Shown here piece after piece: positions 17,325 to 25,399 of a stretch of DNA of 64,000 nt (positions are counted from its first letter, which is position 1; each line of letters opens with the position of its first letter). The stretch is from Epilithonimonas lactis (GTDB lineage Bacteria; Bacteroidota; Bacteroidia; Flavobacteriales; Weeksellaceae): contig NZ_FOFI01000001.1 in assembly GCF_900110605.1 (NCBI RefSeq), positions 310,001 through 374,000 of the forward strand. Direction: 5' to 3'. A program made the position numbers and the translations under genes. The notes below the pieces were generated by a model. The model saw only the letters and a list, made by a program, of their open reading frames with translations. It searched no databases and was not told where the DNA came from.

Positions 17325-18458
17325 TTACAACATTCCTTTTGTTGATGGTAAAATCATTTTGTCTGGGTCGCGTTTTACAGCGGATTTCAGGCATTTTGCG
17401 AAGGCTTTGAAAATCGATTCTATCTTGTGGTGCTCGTTGTCGCCTTCCGCTTTGATGTTGAGATTTGCCTTTGCCGAATCGGAGAAGGATTTGAAGAAAT
17501 GGAAGAACATTTCAGTCGGCATTTTTCCAATCATTTCGCGTTTGAAATCCGCATCCCAAACAATCCAATTTCGGCCCCCGAAATCCAATGCTACCTGCGC
17601 CAGACATTCGTCCATTGGTAAGACGAAAGCGTAACGCTCGATTCCCAATTTGTTTCCTAAAGCTTGGTAAAATGCTTCTCCGAGGGCAATTCCAGTGTCT
17701 TCAATTGTGTGATGTTCGTCCACTTCCAAATCGCCAACGACTTTGATATCCAAATCCATCTGACCGTGTTTGGCAATCTGGTCGAGCATATGATTGAAAA
17801 AAGGAATTCCAGTTTCGATATTGGATTTTCCGGTTCCATCAAGGTTTAGGTTGATTTTGATTTTGGTTTCATTGGTGTTTCTGATGATTTCGGAAGTTCT
17901 GTTTTCGAGTTTCAGGAATTCGTAGATTTCTTTCCAGGATGTTGTTTTTAAACCAATAACATCTTCGAGTTCATCATTTTCTAAAATCTCATCTGCGCCA
18001 AGATTTTCATCGGTATTAATGAAAATAGCTTTTGAATTGAGGTTTTTTGCCAGCTTCACATCTGTGATTCTGTCGCCGATGATGAAGGAATTTTCTAGGT
18101 CGTAAGTTTCTTTATCAAAATATTTCGTCAGTAAACCGGTGTTTGGTTTTCTGGTTGGCGCGTTGTCTTTGGCGAAAGTTTTATCAATGAAAATATCTTC
18201 GAACTCGATGTCTTGACTTTCAAATGCTTCAATGATAAAATTCTGAATGGTCCAAAAGTTTTCTTCCGGATGGGAATCCGTTCCCAAACCGTCCTGATTG
18301 GTCACCATCACCAATTCGTAATCCAATTCGCTCACGATTTTTGAAAGGTAAGTGAAAACTTGCGGATAGAATTTCAGCTTTTGAAAAGAATCAACCTGAT
18401 AATCTTCGGGTTCGAGAACCAAAGTGCCGTCGCGGTCTATGAATAGTAGTTTTTTCAT
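17325..18458 (-). CDS. hisB: Bifunctional histidinol-phosphatase / imidazoleglycerol-phosphate dehydratase
   Basis: 377 residues. N-terminal HAD phosphatase (1 to about 165): nucleophile Asp8 and Asp10 in DRDGTL, and RKPNTGLL near 103. IGPD domain from about 185: [33 protein letters not shown] and [19 protein letters not shown] with the metal-binding His pairs. In E. coli HisB a Cys/His zinc loop precedes RKP; here that segment ([12 protein letters not shown]) has no Cys, so the zinc site is absent. The gene sits 107 bp after hisC; the gap includes the dispersed word CACTGAGCTTGTCGAAGTG. Confidence 0.96.
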   Translation of the reverse strand: MKKLLFIDRDGTLVLEPEDYQVDSFQKLKFYPQVFTYLSKIVSELDYELVMVTNQDGLGTDSHPEENFWTIQNFIIEAFESQDIEFEDIFIDKTFAKDNAPTRKPNTGLLTKYFDKETYDLENSFIIGDRITDVKLAKNLNSKAIFINTDENLGADEILENDELEDVIGLKTTSWKEIYEFLKLENRTSEIIRNTNETKIKINLNLDGTGKSNIETGIPFFNHMLDQIAKHGQMDLDIKVVGDLEVDEHHTIEDTGIALGEAFYQALGNKLGIERYAFVLPMDECLAQVALDFGGRNWIVWDADFKREMIGKMPTEMFFHFFKSFSDSAKANLNIKAEGDNEHHKIESIFKAFAKCLKSAVKRDPDKMILPSTKGML

Positions 18459-18565
18459 TTTTTTTTGGACTTTTTATTTTTATATGGCTTCGAGAGCCTC
18501 AGCCTGACAATTGGGTTACATTTCTTATATTAATATCTATCACACTGAGCTTGTCGAAGTGATTT

Positions 18566-19597
18566 CTAATTCAAATTTTGGAGCGTTTCTATTAATTTCA
18601 AATTCTCTTCCGGAGAACCAACGGTGATTCTCAAGCAATTTTTGATGACTGAATTTCGGTTTCTGACAATCACATTTTCATCCACTAATTTTTGGTAAAT
18701 CCAATCTGCATTTTCAACTTCTATTAAAATAAAATTAGCGTCTGTGGGAAATATTTTCTTAACCAATTTTAGTTGTAGTAAACTTTCAATTAAAAGTTTT
18801 TTTTCATTCAAAATCAGTTTGATATTTTCTTGAACGAGTTTGATATTTTCATCATTTAAAGTCTCAAGAACTGCATTTTGATTAAGCTGACTGATGTTGT
18901 ATGGCGGTTTTGTCTTATTATAAAATTTGATAATTTCCTCGGAAGCATAAGCAATTCCAACCCGAACAGAAGCCATTCCCCAAGCTTTGCTGAAAGTCTG
19001 ACTGACGATGAGATTTTCATAATTTTTGATTTGATTTCTGAAACTTTCTTTCGGACTGAAATCAATGTAAGCTTCATCAATAAAGATAATTCCGTTGAAA
19101 TTTTCCAGAATGTATTCTATATTTTTGATTGAATTTCCTGTCGGATTATTTGGCGAACAAATGAAAATAATTTTAAGATTTTCGTCTTTTAAATACGGTT
19201 TCAAAGTCTCCAAATCAATTTGAAAATCTTCATTTAAATCCAGATTGATTAGTTCTACATTATTGATGTTGGCCGAAACATCGTACATTCCATAAGTTGG
19301 CGAAAACGTCAAAACCTTATCTTTTCTAGGCTCACAAAATATCCTGAAAGCCAAATCAATCACTTCATCGCTTCCGTTTCCTAAGAAAATATTGTCAGCA
19401 GAAATCTGATTAATTGCACTCAATTTTTGCTTGATTTTCCGTTGATAAGGGTCAGGATAACGGTTCAATTCTCCAAAAGGATTTTCATTTGCATCAAGAA
19501 AAATCCCATTCTCACCTTCGAACTCGTCTCTTGCGGAAGAATAAGGTTTGAGATTCAGAATATTTTTTCTGACCAATTTTTGAATATCAATTTTCAT
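18566..19597 (-). CDS. hisC: Histidinol-phosphate aminotransferase
   Basis: PLP enzyme of histidine synthesis (fold type I). 343 residues; DANENPFG and RYPDPYQ near the N-terminus, SPNNPTGN, IDEAYIDFS, and the PLP lysine in SQTFSKAWGMASVRVG. Start overlaps the end of hisD by 11 bp. Only the his pathway role is supported by context, although such enzymes can also use aromatic substrates. Confidence 0.96.
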   Translation of the reverse strand: MKIDIQKLVRKNILNLKPYSSARDEFEGENGIFLDANENPFGELNRYPDPYQRKIKQKLSAINQISADNIFLGNGSDEVIDLAFRIFCEPRKDKVLTFSPTYGMYDVSANINNVELINLDLNEDFQIDLETLKPYLKDENLKIIFICSPNNPTGNSIKNIEYILENFNGIIFIDEAYIDFSPKESFRNQIKNYENLIVSQTFSKAWGMASVRVGIAYASEEIIKFYNKTKPPYNISQLNQNAVLETLNDENIKLVQENIKLILNEKKLLIESLLQLKLVKKIFPTDANFILIEVENADWIYQKLVDENVIVRNRNSVIKNCLRITVGSPEENLKLIETLQNLN

Positions 19598-20882
19598 TTT
19601 CTAAATATTTTAATCTGACAGAAACTGCATTTTTGTGAGCCATCAATTCTTCGGCTTCCGCCATTAATTCGATGTTTTTTCCGATGTTTTGAATTCCATT
19701 TTTTGTGATATTTTGGAATGTGATTTTTTTCACAAAACTATCCAGAGAAACGCCACTATAATTTTTCGCAAAACCGTTTGTAGGCAAAGTGTGATTGGTT
19801 CCGGAAGCGTAATCGCCAGCACTTTCCGGACTGTAGTTTCCTAAGAAAACAGAACCTGCATTTGTAATTTTATCAGTGAAATTTTCAGCATTTTCGATTG
19901 ACAAAATCAAATGCTCCGGCGCATAAAAATTAGAAAAATCAATGGCTTCATCAATAGAATTCGACAAAATTGATTTGCTATTTTGTAATGCGATTTTAGC
20001 AATTTCGTGACGCGGTAATTCTTTGAGTTGTCTTTCGATTTCGATATTAATTTCATTTATAATTGTCTCAGAATTACTCAGCAGAATCACTTGAGAATCC
20101 GTTCCGTGTTCCGCTTGTGATAATAAATCCGACGCTACAAATTCTGGAATCGAACTTTCATCAGCAATGACCAAAACTTCACTTGGACCAGCTGGAATGT
20201 CGATGGCCATATTATAATTGAGCGCCAATTGTTTCGCAAAAGTTACGTATTGATTTCCAGGCCCGAAGATTTTATCAACTTTCGGAAGCGTTTCTGTTCC
20301 AAACGTCAAACCTGCAATCGCTTGACTTCCGCCAACTTTGAAAATATTTTTAATTCCAACTAAATCAGCTGTAAATAGAATCGCGGGATTGATTTTTCCA
20401 TCTTTATCCGGTGGCGAACAAAGCGCAATATTTTTACAACCTGCGATGTTGGCCGGAATTCCCAGCATCAAAACCGTAGAAAATAAAGGCGCGGTTCCTC
20501 CAGGAATATAAATTCCAATATTTTCAATCGCCCGGCTTTCTCGCCAGCAAAAAACGCCTTCCGTTGTTTCAATGATTTTTTTCTCTTCTTGTTGAGATGC
20601 GTGAAATTTTCTGATATTTTCAGACGCAATTTTTATAGCAGATTTTAAATCATCAGAAACTAAATTTTTAGCTTCTTCAATTTCTATTTCTGAAACTTTT
20701 AAACTACTTAAAGCAACGCCATCAAATTTTTCAGTGTACAACTTTAATGCTTTATCACCGCTAATTTTCACTTCATCAAAAATAGATTTTACTTGCTCAG
20801 AAAGGTTTTCTTGATTCTGTAAAGGTCTTTCGCAAAGTGATTTCCAGTCTTTGATATTTGGATATTTGTACTGCTTCATCAT
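19587..20882 (-). CDS. hisD: Histidinol dehydrogenase
   Basis: Last two oxidations to histidine, NAD+ and zinc dependent. 431 residues, normal length. Visible family segments: YIPGGTAPLFSTVLMLGIPA, VGGSQAIAGLTFGTE, FGPGNQYVTFAK, IPAGPSEVLVIAD, SQAEHGTDSQ and YAPEHL. ATG at 20882 overlaps the hisG stop as ATGA; an ATG three bases later is the alternative. Confidence 0.97.
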   Translation of the reverse strand: MMKQYKYPNIKDWKSLCERPLQNQENLSEQVKSIFDEVKISGDKALKLYTEKFDGVALSSLKVSEIEIEEAKNLVSDDLKSAIKIASENIRKFHASQQEEKKIIETTEGVFCWRESRAIENIGIYIPGGTAPLFSTVLMLGIPANIAGCKNIALCSPPDKDGKINPAILFTADLVGIKNIFKVGGSQAIAGLTFGTETLPKVDKIFGPGNQYVTFAKQLALNYNMAIDIPAGPSEVLVIADESSIPEFVASDLLSQAEHGTDSQVILLSNSETIINEINIEIERQLKELPRHEIAKIALQNSKSILSNSIDEAIDFSNFYAPEHLILSIENAENFTDKITNAGSVFLGNYSPESAGDYASGTNHTLPTNGFAKNYSGVSLDSFVKKITFQNITKNGIQNIGKNIELMAEAEELMAHKNAVSVRLKYLENEN

Positions 20883-21751
20883 AATATCATTTTTTCTATT
20901 TCCAAAACTAAAATTCCCTGCGCACCTTCATTCTTCAACTTCTCTATCACTTCCCAAAATTGGTCTTCTTTAATCACTGAATGGATTGATGACCAACCGC
21001 TTTCCGCCAATGGAAGAATAGTAGGAGATTTCATTCCAGGTAAAATGTTAATGATTTTTTCCAAGTTTTCATTGGGAGCATTCAAAAGAATATATTTGCT
21101 TTCAGAAGCTTCTTTTACAGCGTTGATTCGGAATAATAGTTTTTTGAGAATGTCTTTTTTATCTTCTGATAAATTAGAATTGGAAACCAAAACTGCTTCA
21201 CTTTCTACAACCGTTTCAACTTCTTTCAAACCATTTGTCAACAAAGTTGAACCTGTGCTGATGATATCGAAAATAGCATCGGAAAGTCCAATTCCAGGCG
21301 CGATTTCTACGCTTCCACCAATTTTTTCAATTTGTGCGTTGATGTTTTTCTCTTGGAAATAATTCGAAAGAATCTCAGGATAAGACGTTGCAATTTTTTT
21401 ACCTTCAAAATATTGGATTCCATCATAATTTTCTTCTTTCGGAATTGCCAAAGACAATCTGCATTGGGCAAATCCCAATTTCTGAATGGTTCTGATTTGT
21501 TTTTTCTGTTCCAGAACTTCATTCAGACCAAGGATTCCAATATCGGCAACGCCTTGCTCCACGTATTGCGGAATATCATCGTCGCGAAGGAAAAGGATTT
21601 CCAATGGAAAGTTGGAAGAAACGGCTTTCAGTTTTCTGTTGCCGTTGGAGATTTTGATTCCACATTCTTCGAGGAGTTTGAGGGACTTTTCGCTCAGTCG
21701 TCCGCTTTTTTGTAAGGCTAATTTCAGTTTACTCATTTTAGATTTTGACAT
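20879..21751 (-). CDS. hisG: ATP phosphoribosyltransferase, long form
   Basis: First committed step: joins PRPP and ATP. 290 residues, the long HisG with a C-terminal regulatory (ACT-like) domain that binds histidine, so no HisZ is needed. LKLALQKSGRLSEKS at the start and the GIGLSDAIFDIISTGSTL segment (PRPP loop) are seen. First structural gene of the operon, directly behind the attenuator. Confidence 0.97.
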   Translation of the reverse strand: MSKSKMSKLKLALQKSGRLSEKSLKLLEECGIKISNGNRKLKAVSSNFPLEILFLRDDDIPQYVEQGVADIGILGLNEVLEQKKQIRTIQKLGFAQCRLSLAIPKEENYDGIQYFEGKKIATSYPEILSNYFQEKNINAQIEKIGGSVEIAPGIGLSDAIFDIISTGSTLLTNGLKEVETVVESEAVLVSNSNLSEDKKDILKKLLFRINAVKEASESKYILLNAPNENLEKIINILPGMKSPTILPLAESGWSSIHSVIKEDQFWEVIEKLKNEGAQGILVLEIEKMIL

Positions 21752-21785
21752 AGGTCCGAGTAAACGACAGGAGAATTTTTGGAAT

Positions 21786-21816
21786 AAAAAAAAACCGACT
21801 GATTACTCAGACGGTT
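21786..21816 (-). terminator. his attenuator terminator hairpin
   Basis: On the minus strand AACCG-T-CTGA pairs with TCAG-T-CGGTT around the loop GTAA, followed by a run of nine T (plus-strand A at 21786-21794). It lies between the leader peptide and hisG. Its 5' arm (CCGTCTG) is also complementary to CAGACGG in the leader ORF, so the two pairings exclude each other. Confidence 0.88.
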
Positions 21817-21843
21817 TATATTTTTAGAAGTTATGACATATCA

Positions 21844-21900
21844 CTACCTTCCCGTCTGTGCGAGGAAATGGTGATGATGATGCATAAATTGTGTAGTCAT
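21844..21900 (-). CDS. hisL: His operon leader peptide with five consecutive His codons
   Basis: ATG at 21900, stop TAG at 21844-21846; 18 residues, MTTQFMHHHHHFLAQTGR. Five His codons in a row (CAT CAT CAT CAC CAT) form the sensing region. The codons just after contain CAGACGG (21852-21858), the exact complement of the terminator 5' arm. Known logic: a ribosome stalled at His codons leaves this segment free to pair with the terminator arm, so hisG is read; a ribosome reaching the stop covers it and the terminator forms. The fit here is direct from sequence. Confidence 0.93.
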   Translation of the reverse strand: MTTQFMHHHHHFLAQTGR

Positions 21901-21918
21901 TTTGATATTTTAATGAAG

Positions 21919-21926
21919 CAAATGTA
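21919..21926 (-). promoter_or_regulatory. his operon promoter (-7 box)
   Basis: TACATTTG, an exact TAnnTTTG, with a weak -33 (TTAG) 21 nt further upstream. It predicts a start near 21911 and about 12 nt before the leader peptide ATG. Confidence 0.65.
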
Positions 21927-21968
21927 TAGAACTTATTTTAATAAAATCTAACTTTTCTGGAAAATTAA

Positions 21969-22775
21969 CTAAATAAAATTCTCGGCCCACTTCTGGACCA
22001 TCTCAGAAAACCGTGTGTTTTCAAAGGTTTTGTTCCTGATTTTGGAAACCGAATGAACACCTTTTTCATCCGAAATTCTTAAAATCTCTTCTGCTTTTTG
22101 AGATTCGAAAGCAATGATTTCCGCTTCTTCGATTTCAGCCAGTTTATTTTTATGAACGAAAGTGACGAAGTTTTCCATTAGTGGCGAAATGTATGCGCCT
22201 TCGGTTTGTTTCGGGATTTTAATCACGTTATCCTGCAAAAACAAAAGATTTCCAAAGATACTTCTGGCGATTTTTTTGTTTGGATTAAGGAGAATCACAT
22301 CGTCCAAGTCATTTTCTTTGGCGTAAATCTGAGCGTAGATATTTTCCGGAGAATGAACGCGAATATTACTCAAAAGATTAGCATTCACATTGATTTCCTT
22401 AATCAAATCTAATTCCACATTGCCTTGGATTCTCAACACATCTTCCGTCTCGTCCACTTCAAAAAAGAACGCCGTTTCCGATTTTGCCAAAGGTTTTTCG
22501 TCCTGTTTTCTGTAAGCCATCAACTGGACGATTCCGTTCTGAACGCCTTTCGATAAAACTTCGTTCTGTAAAAGTTCCTGGAAAAATTCCAACGTGTAAG
22601 TCAAAGGAATGTTCAATCTCATCTTCCTCATCGAAGCCATTAGGAAGAAGTAAGATTCCTCCGCCATAATGACTTGGCCGTTTCTGATGAAAAATGAAAC
22701 CCAAACCGAATCTCCAAAAAGAAAAGAACGATTCAGTAATTGTAAATTGTCTTGTGTGTAAATTATCTTCTGCAT
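21969..22775 (-). CDS. Class IV aminotransferase-fold protein with altered active site
   Basis: 268 residues resembling aminodeoxychorismate lyase/branched-chain aminotransferases in overall pattern (NRSFLFGDSVW at the start, DDVILLNPNKKI, TEGAYISPL). The usual PLP lysine segment reads RVHSPENIYAQ (about 139-149), with no Lys at the expected place. The motif normally like VTEGSxSNLF reads IARSIFGNLLF, with Arg171 where Glu is usual. The usual TGT segment near the end is also altered. It may not be a PLP transaminase. Position: between the START-like gene and the his promoter. Confidence 0.7.
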   Translation of the reverse strand: MQKIIYTQDNLQLLNRSFLFGDSVWVSFFIRNGQVIMAEESYFFLMASMRKMRLNIPLTYTLEFFQELLQNEVLSKGVQNGIVQLMAYRKQDEKPLAKSETAFFFEVDETEDVLRIQGNVELDLIKEINVNANLLSNIRVHSPENIYAQIYAKENDLDDVILLNPNKKIARSIFGNLLFLQDNVIKIPKQTEGAYISPLMENFVTFVHKNKLAEIEEAEIIAFESQKAEEILRISDEKGVHSVSKIRNKTFENTRFSEMVQKWAENFI

Positions 22776-22794
22776 TGTATGGTATAAAAAAATA

Positions 22795-22815
22795 ATGAAC
22801 GATAAAATCGTTCAT
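22795..22815 (-). terminator. Hairpin after the START-like gene
   Basis: ATGAACGAT-AAA-ATCGTTCAT, a perfect 9-bp stem extended by AATAAT/ATTATT with a small bulge and followed on the minus strand by a T run. It separates the START-like gene from the class IV aminotransferase-like gene. Confidence 0.65.
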
Positions 22816-22824
22816 CCATTATTT

Positions 22825-23211
22825 TTAAGAAGCTCCTAATTTTAACTGTAGATTTTCTATCAGATTTTCCCAATAGAGTCTGTTTTCCTCTTCATCGCCA
22901 GGCTCACAAAAGTCGGTGATGTTAAGAGAAAGGTCATCTGTAATCTCGTCTATGACAATAGAAAGTTCGAAGAAATATTTGGAACCTTCGTCCTCTTCCC
23001 AACGGAAACGCACGAAACTTTCCGGCTTATATCTGATAAGTGTCGCCTTTTCAGCAGGACCACTTCCCCAGCTGAAGAAAAAATCGTCTCCACGCTCCAC
23101 CACATCTTCCGCAAACCATTCTGATAATCCTTCTGCACTCGCCAAATACTCGTACAAAATCTCTGAGAGACAATGCATATTGTATTCGTACTGCACTTTC
23201 GTTTTCGCCAT
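22825..23211 (-). CDS. START-like domain protein
   Basis: 128 residues forming one START/Bet v1-like domain (LSEILYEYLASAEGLSEWFA, FFFSWG, ATLIRYKPESFVRFRWEEDE, NLQLKLG). Such domains bind hydrophobic ligands or partner proteins; no specific role is known. I use ATG 23211; a TTG two codons earlier is less likely. Confidence 0.85.
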   Translation of the reverse strand: MAKTKVQYEYNMHCLSEILYEYLASAEGLSEWFAEDVVERGDDFFFSWGSGPAEKATLIRYKPESFVRFRWEEDEGSKYFFELSIVIDEITDDLSLNITDFCEPGDEEENRLYWENLIENLQLKLGAS

Positions 23212-23362
23212 ATTCAAATTCTAATTGTGGCGCAATATATAAATTAATTTTTTATTTCCAAATCAAAATGTCTATGGAAATTCAAAATTTTTATAGAAAT
23301 AATGTATGATTTTTATTAGCTGATTTCTACGATTCGAAAAACCTACAATTCATCGATTATTG

Positions 23363-23475
23363 GGGCAGCTTTATCCGCCTTCCGCTCCCAATCTTTTTTG
23401 CAGACCATTTCAGTTAAGTTGAACTTGAGTACAAGCAAAAAAGGATTTCCGCTCAAGTCGGGCTGCAGATTCGCC
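23363..23475 (+). repeat. Interspersed structured repeat, copy R4 (subfamily A, exchanged loop)
   Basis: Left GGGCAGCTTTATCCGCC, right GTCGGGCTGCAGATTCGCC. The inner stem is longer (AATCTTTTTTGC with GCAAAAAAGGATT), while the loop that elsewhere reads TTTTCCAGCC is replaced by an unrelated AT-rich segment. Arms conserved with loop changed supports the hairpin as the selected or copied unit. Confidence 0.8.
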
Positions 23476-23506
23476 GGTAAATCAAACTTTGTCCTAAAAA
23501 CATAAT

Positions 23507-23590
23507 TTTGTCATTCCGTAGGAATCTCAACAGTGAAGTTCAGATTGCCTTAGTCTAACCAGTTCATTAGGTTTACTACGGAATGACAAA
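23507..23590. repeat. 84-bp element with 15-bp perfect terminal inverted repeats
   Basis: TTTGTCATTCCGTAG (23507-23521) and CTACGGAATGACAAA (23576-23590) are exact inverted repeats around 54 bp with no ORF. The size and ends are MITE-like. No target-site duplication is obvious, and no matching transposase is in the window. Confidence 0.6.
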
Positions 23591-23608
23591 GTATATTAAA
23601 ATTCTTTT

Positions 23609-23678
23609 CTAAGCATAGCGCCTTTGTGAACTTTAAACATTTGATTGTTAAAAAAATCTTAGTGTGCTTTGTGTTTAA
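23609..23678 (+). repeat. CTTTGTG repeat, copy 2
   Basis: GCGCCTTTGTGAACTTTAAAC followed by ATCTTAGTGTGCTTTGTGTTT, the same plan as the copies at 2201, 45355 and 45459. Together with R4 and the 84-bp element it fills the 464-bp gap. Confidence 0.55.
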
Positions 23679-23681
23679 AAA

Positions 23682-25163
23682 CTATTCCACTTCATTCAAA
23701 GCTTCCAGAATAATCGCACAACCTTTTCGGATTTCTTCTTCCGAGATGGTCAACGGCGGCGAAATTCGCATATATTCATTTCTGTAAAGTTGCCAGAAGA
23801 CAATCAGTCCTTTTTCCATACATCTCGAAGCAACTTTCAAAGTGTATTCCGGACTTCCAAGATTTACAGCCAACATCAAACCTTTTCCATTCACATTCTT
23901 AATTTTTGGATGAACGAGCAATTCACGGAAGAGTTTTTCTTTTTTATCAGTTTCTTCCATCAATCCGCTTTCCAAAACCTCTTTCAACGTTGCAAGAGAA
24001 GCAGCTGCAATCAACGGATTTCCTCCAAAAGTCGTAATGTGTCCCAACTTCGGCGAATGTGAAAGACTGGACATAATTTCTTTAGAACTCATAAAAGCGC
24101 CAACAGGAACGCCACCGCCCATTCCTTTTCCCATTACAAGAATATCCGGAACAATCCCAAAATGCTCAAAAGCAAACAGTTTTCCCGTCCGTCCAAAACC
24201 CGGCTGAATCTCATCAAGAATCAACAACGCACCAACTTCCTCACAACGTTTTTTCAGCTGGATGAAATAATTGTCTTTCGGCATTATAAACCCCGCAGCA
24301 CCTTGGATGGTTTCTACAATCACACAAGCTGTTTTCTCCGTGATTTTATTAAAATCATTCTCGTTATTGAACTCGATGAAATTGACCATTGGCAACAACG
24401 GACGAAATTCTCTTTTATGGACTTCATTTCCGGCAACAGAAAGTGCGCCGTGTGTGTTCCCGTGATAGGCTTCTTTGAAAGCGATAATTTCCTCTCTTCC
24501 CGTGTAACGTTTTGCTAATTTCAAACTTCCATCAATAGCTTCTGCGCCTGAATTGACGAGATAGGTTACTTCCAAAGGTTCAGGCGTCGCTTCTGCCAAA
24601 AGTTTGCAAAGCTCGACTGGTTTTTCCTGCGCATATTCGCCGTAAACCATCACGTGCAGATATTTATCCGCTTGTTCCTTGATAGCATTCACAACTTTTG
24701 GATGAGAATGTCCCAACGTGTTTGCTGATACACCGGCTACAAAATCCAAATAGGCTTTTCCGTTTTTGCCGTAGATGTAGCTGCCTTCTGCTTTTTCCAC
24801 TTCGAAACCTGCGGCGTAAGGTGTTGTCTGGGCTTGGTATTTGAAAAAATCTTGGTTCATATTTGTAATCATTTCTACATCAGATTTTGAAATCCATAAA
24901 GAACTTTTTATAGGATTGTGATTGATAAGACCTAAAGAATCTAAATTCTTGTCGAACAGAATCAATAGTTTTGTTTCTTCAATTTCAATAATTTTTCCTG
25001 TTTCTCCAACTAAAATCCAATAGTTTTCATCATCATTACAATTTTTAGTTGTCTTTGTTTTTCCTAAAAAAGACTTTAAAATTATTTTTGAATTTAGATT
25101 GTGCATTTGATGAATTAAAGAGCAATGAATTAAAAAATTATTGTAACTAATAAATTCCCGCAA
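23682..25163 (-). CDS. Class III aminotransferase with an extra N-terminal domain
   Basis: The frame is open for 493 residues. From Met102 (24860) it is a complete 392-residue class III aminotransferase (acetylornithine/4-aminobutyrate type): FVAGVSANTLGHSHP, NSGAEAIDGSLKLA, ILDEIQPGFGRTGK and the PLP lysine in MGKGMGGGVP. Residues about 20-100 (NYWILVGETGKIIEI, LLILFDKNLDSLGLINHNPI, SLWISKSDV) look like a separate small domain. There is no stop between them, so it is either a fusion or an adjacent small gene whose stop was lost by a frameshift. The aminotransferase may start at 24860 or 24872. The substrate is undetermined. Confidence 0.85.
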   Translation of the reverse strand: MREFISYNNFLIHCSLIHQMHNLNSKIILKSFLGKTKTTKNCNDDENYWILVGETGKIIEIEETKLLILFDKNLDSLGLINHNPIKSSLWISKSDVEMITNMNQDFFKYQAQTTPYAAGFEVEKAEGSYIYGKNGKAYLDFVAGVSANTLGHSHPKVVNAIKEQADKYLHVMVYGEYAQEKPVELCKLLAEATPEPLEVTYLVNSGAEAIDGSLKLAKRYTGREEIIAFKEAYHGNTHGALSVAGNEVHKREFRPLLPMVNFIEFNNENDFNKITEKTACVIVETIQGAAGFIMPKDNYFIQLKKRCEEVGALLILDEIQPGFGRTGKLFAFEHFGIVPDILVMGKGMGGGVPVGAFMSSKEIMSSLSHSPKLGHITTFGGNPLIAAASLATLKEVLESGLMEETDKKEKLFRELLVHPKIKNVNGKGLMLAVNLGSPEYTLKVASRCMEKGLIVFWQLYRNEYMRISPPLTISEEEIRKGCAIILEALNEVE

Positions 25164-25217
25164 AGTTCGGGAATTTATTAGTTTTTTCGTGAAAGTATCG
25201 ACAAAAGTTTCAATCTT

Positions 25218-25366
25218 GGCGAAGCGCGCCCCGACTTATCTCAAGTTTAGATTTTTTTTATTTGAATCGATGAACCACTTCGTTAGTTTTGAACGGAGCT
25301 CATTTTTTTGTGGCTGGAAAAGCAATGGCAAAAAATAGCGGGAGTAGAAGGCGGATAAAGGCGCCC
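25218..25366 (-). repeat. Interspersed structured repeat, copy R5 (subfamily B, with insertion)
   Basis: On the minus strand: GGGCGCC-TTTATCCGCC at the left, CGGGGCGCGCTTCGCC at the right, inner CCCGCTATTTTTTG against CAAAAAAATGAGCTCC. About 50 bp including CTAACGAAGTGGTTCATCGA are inserted after CCGTTCAA, the same segment and site as in R2. Confidence 0.8.
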
Positions 25367-25399
25367 ACATTTCGACTCCGCTCAATGTCATAGATGTTT

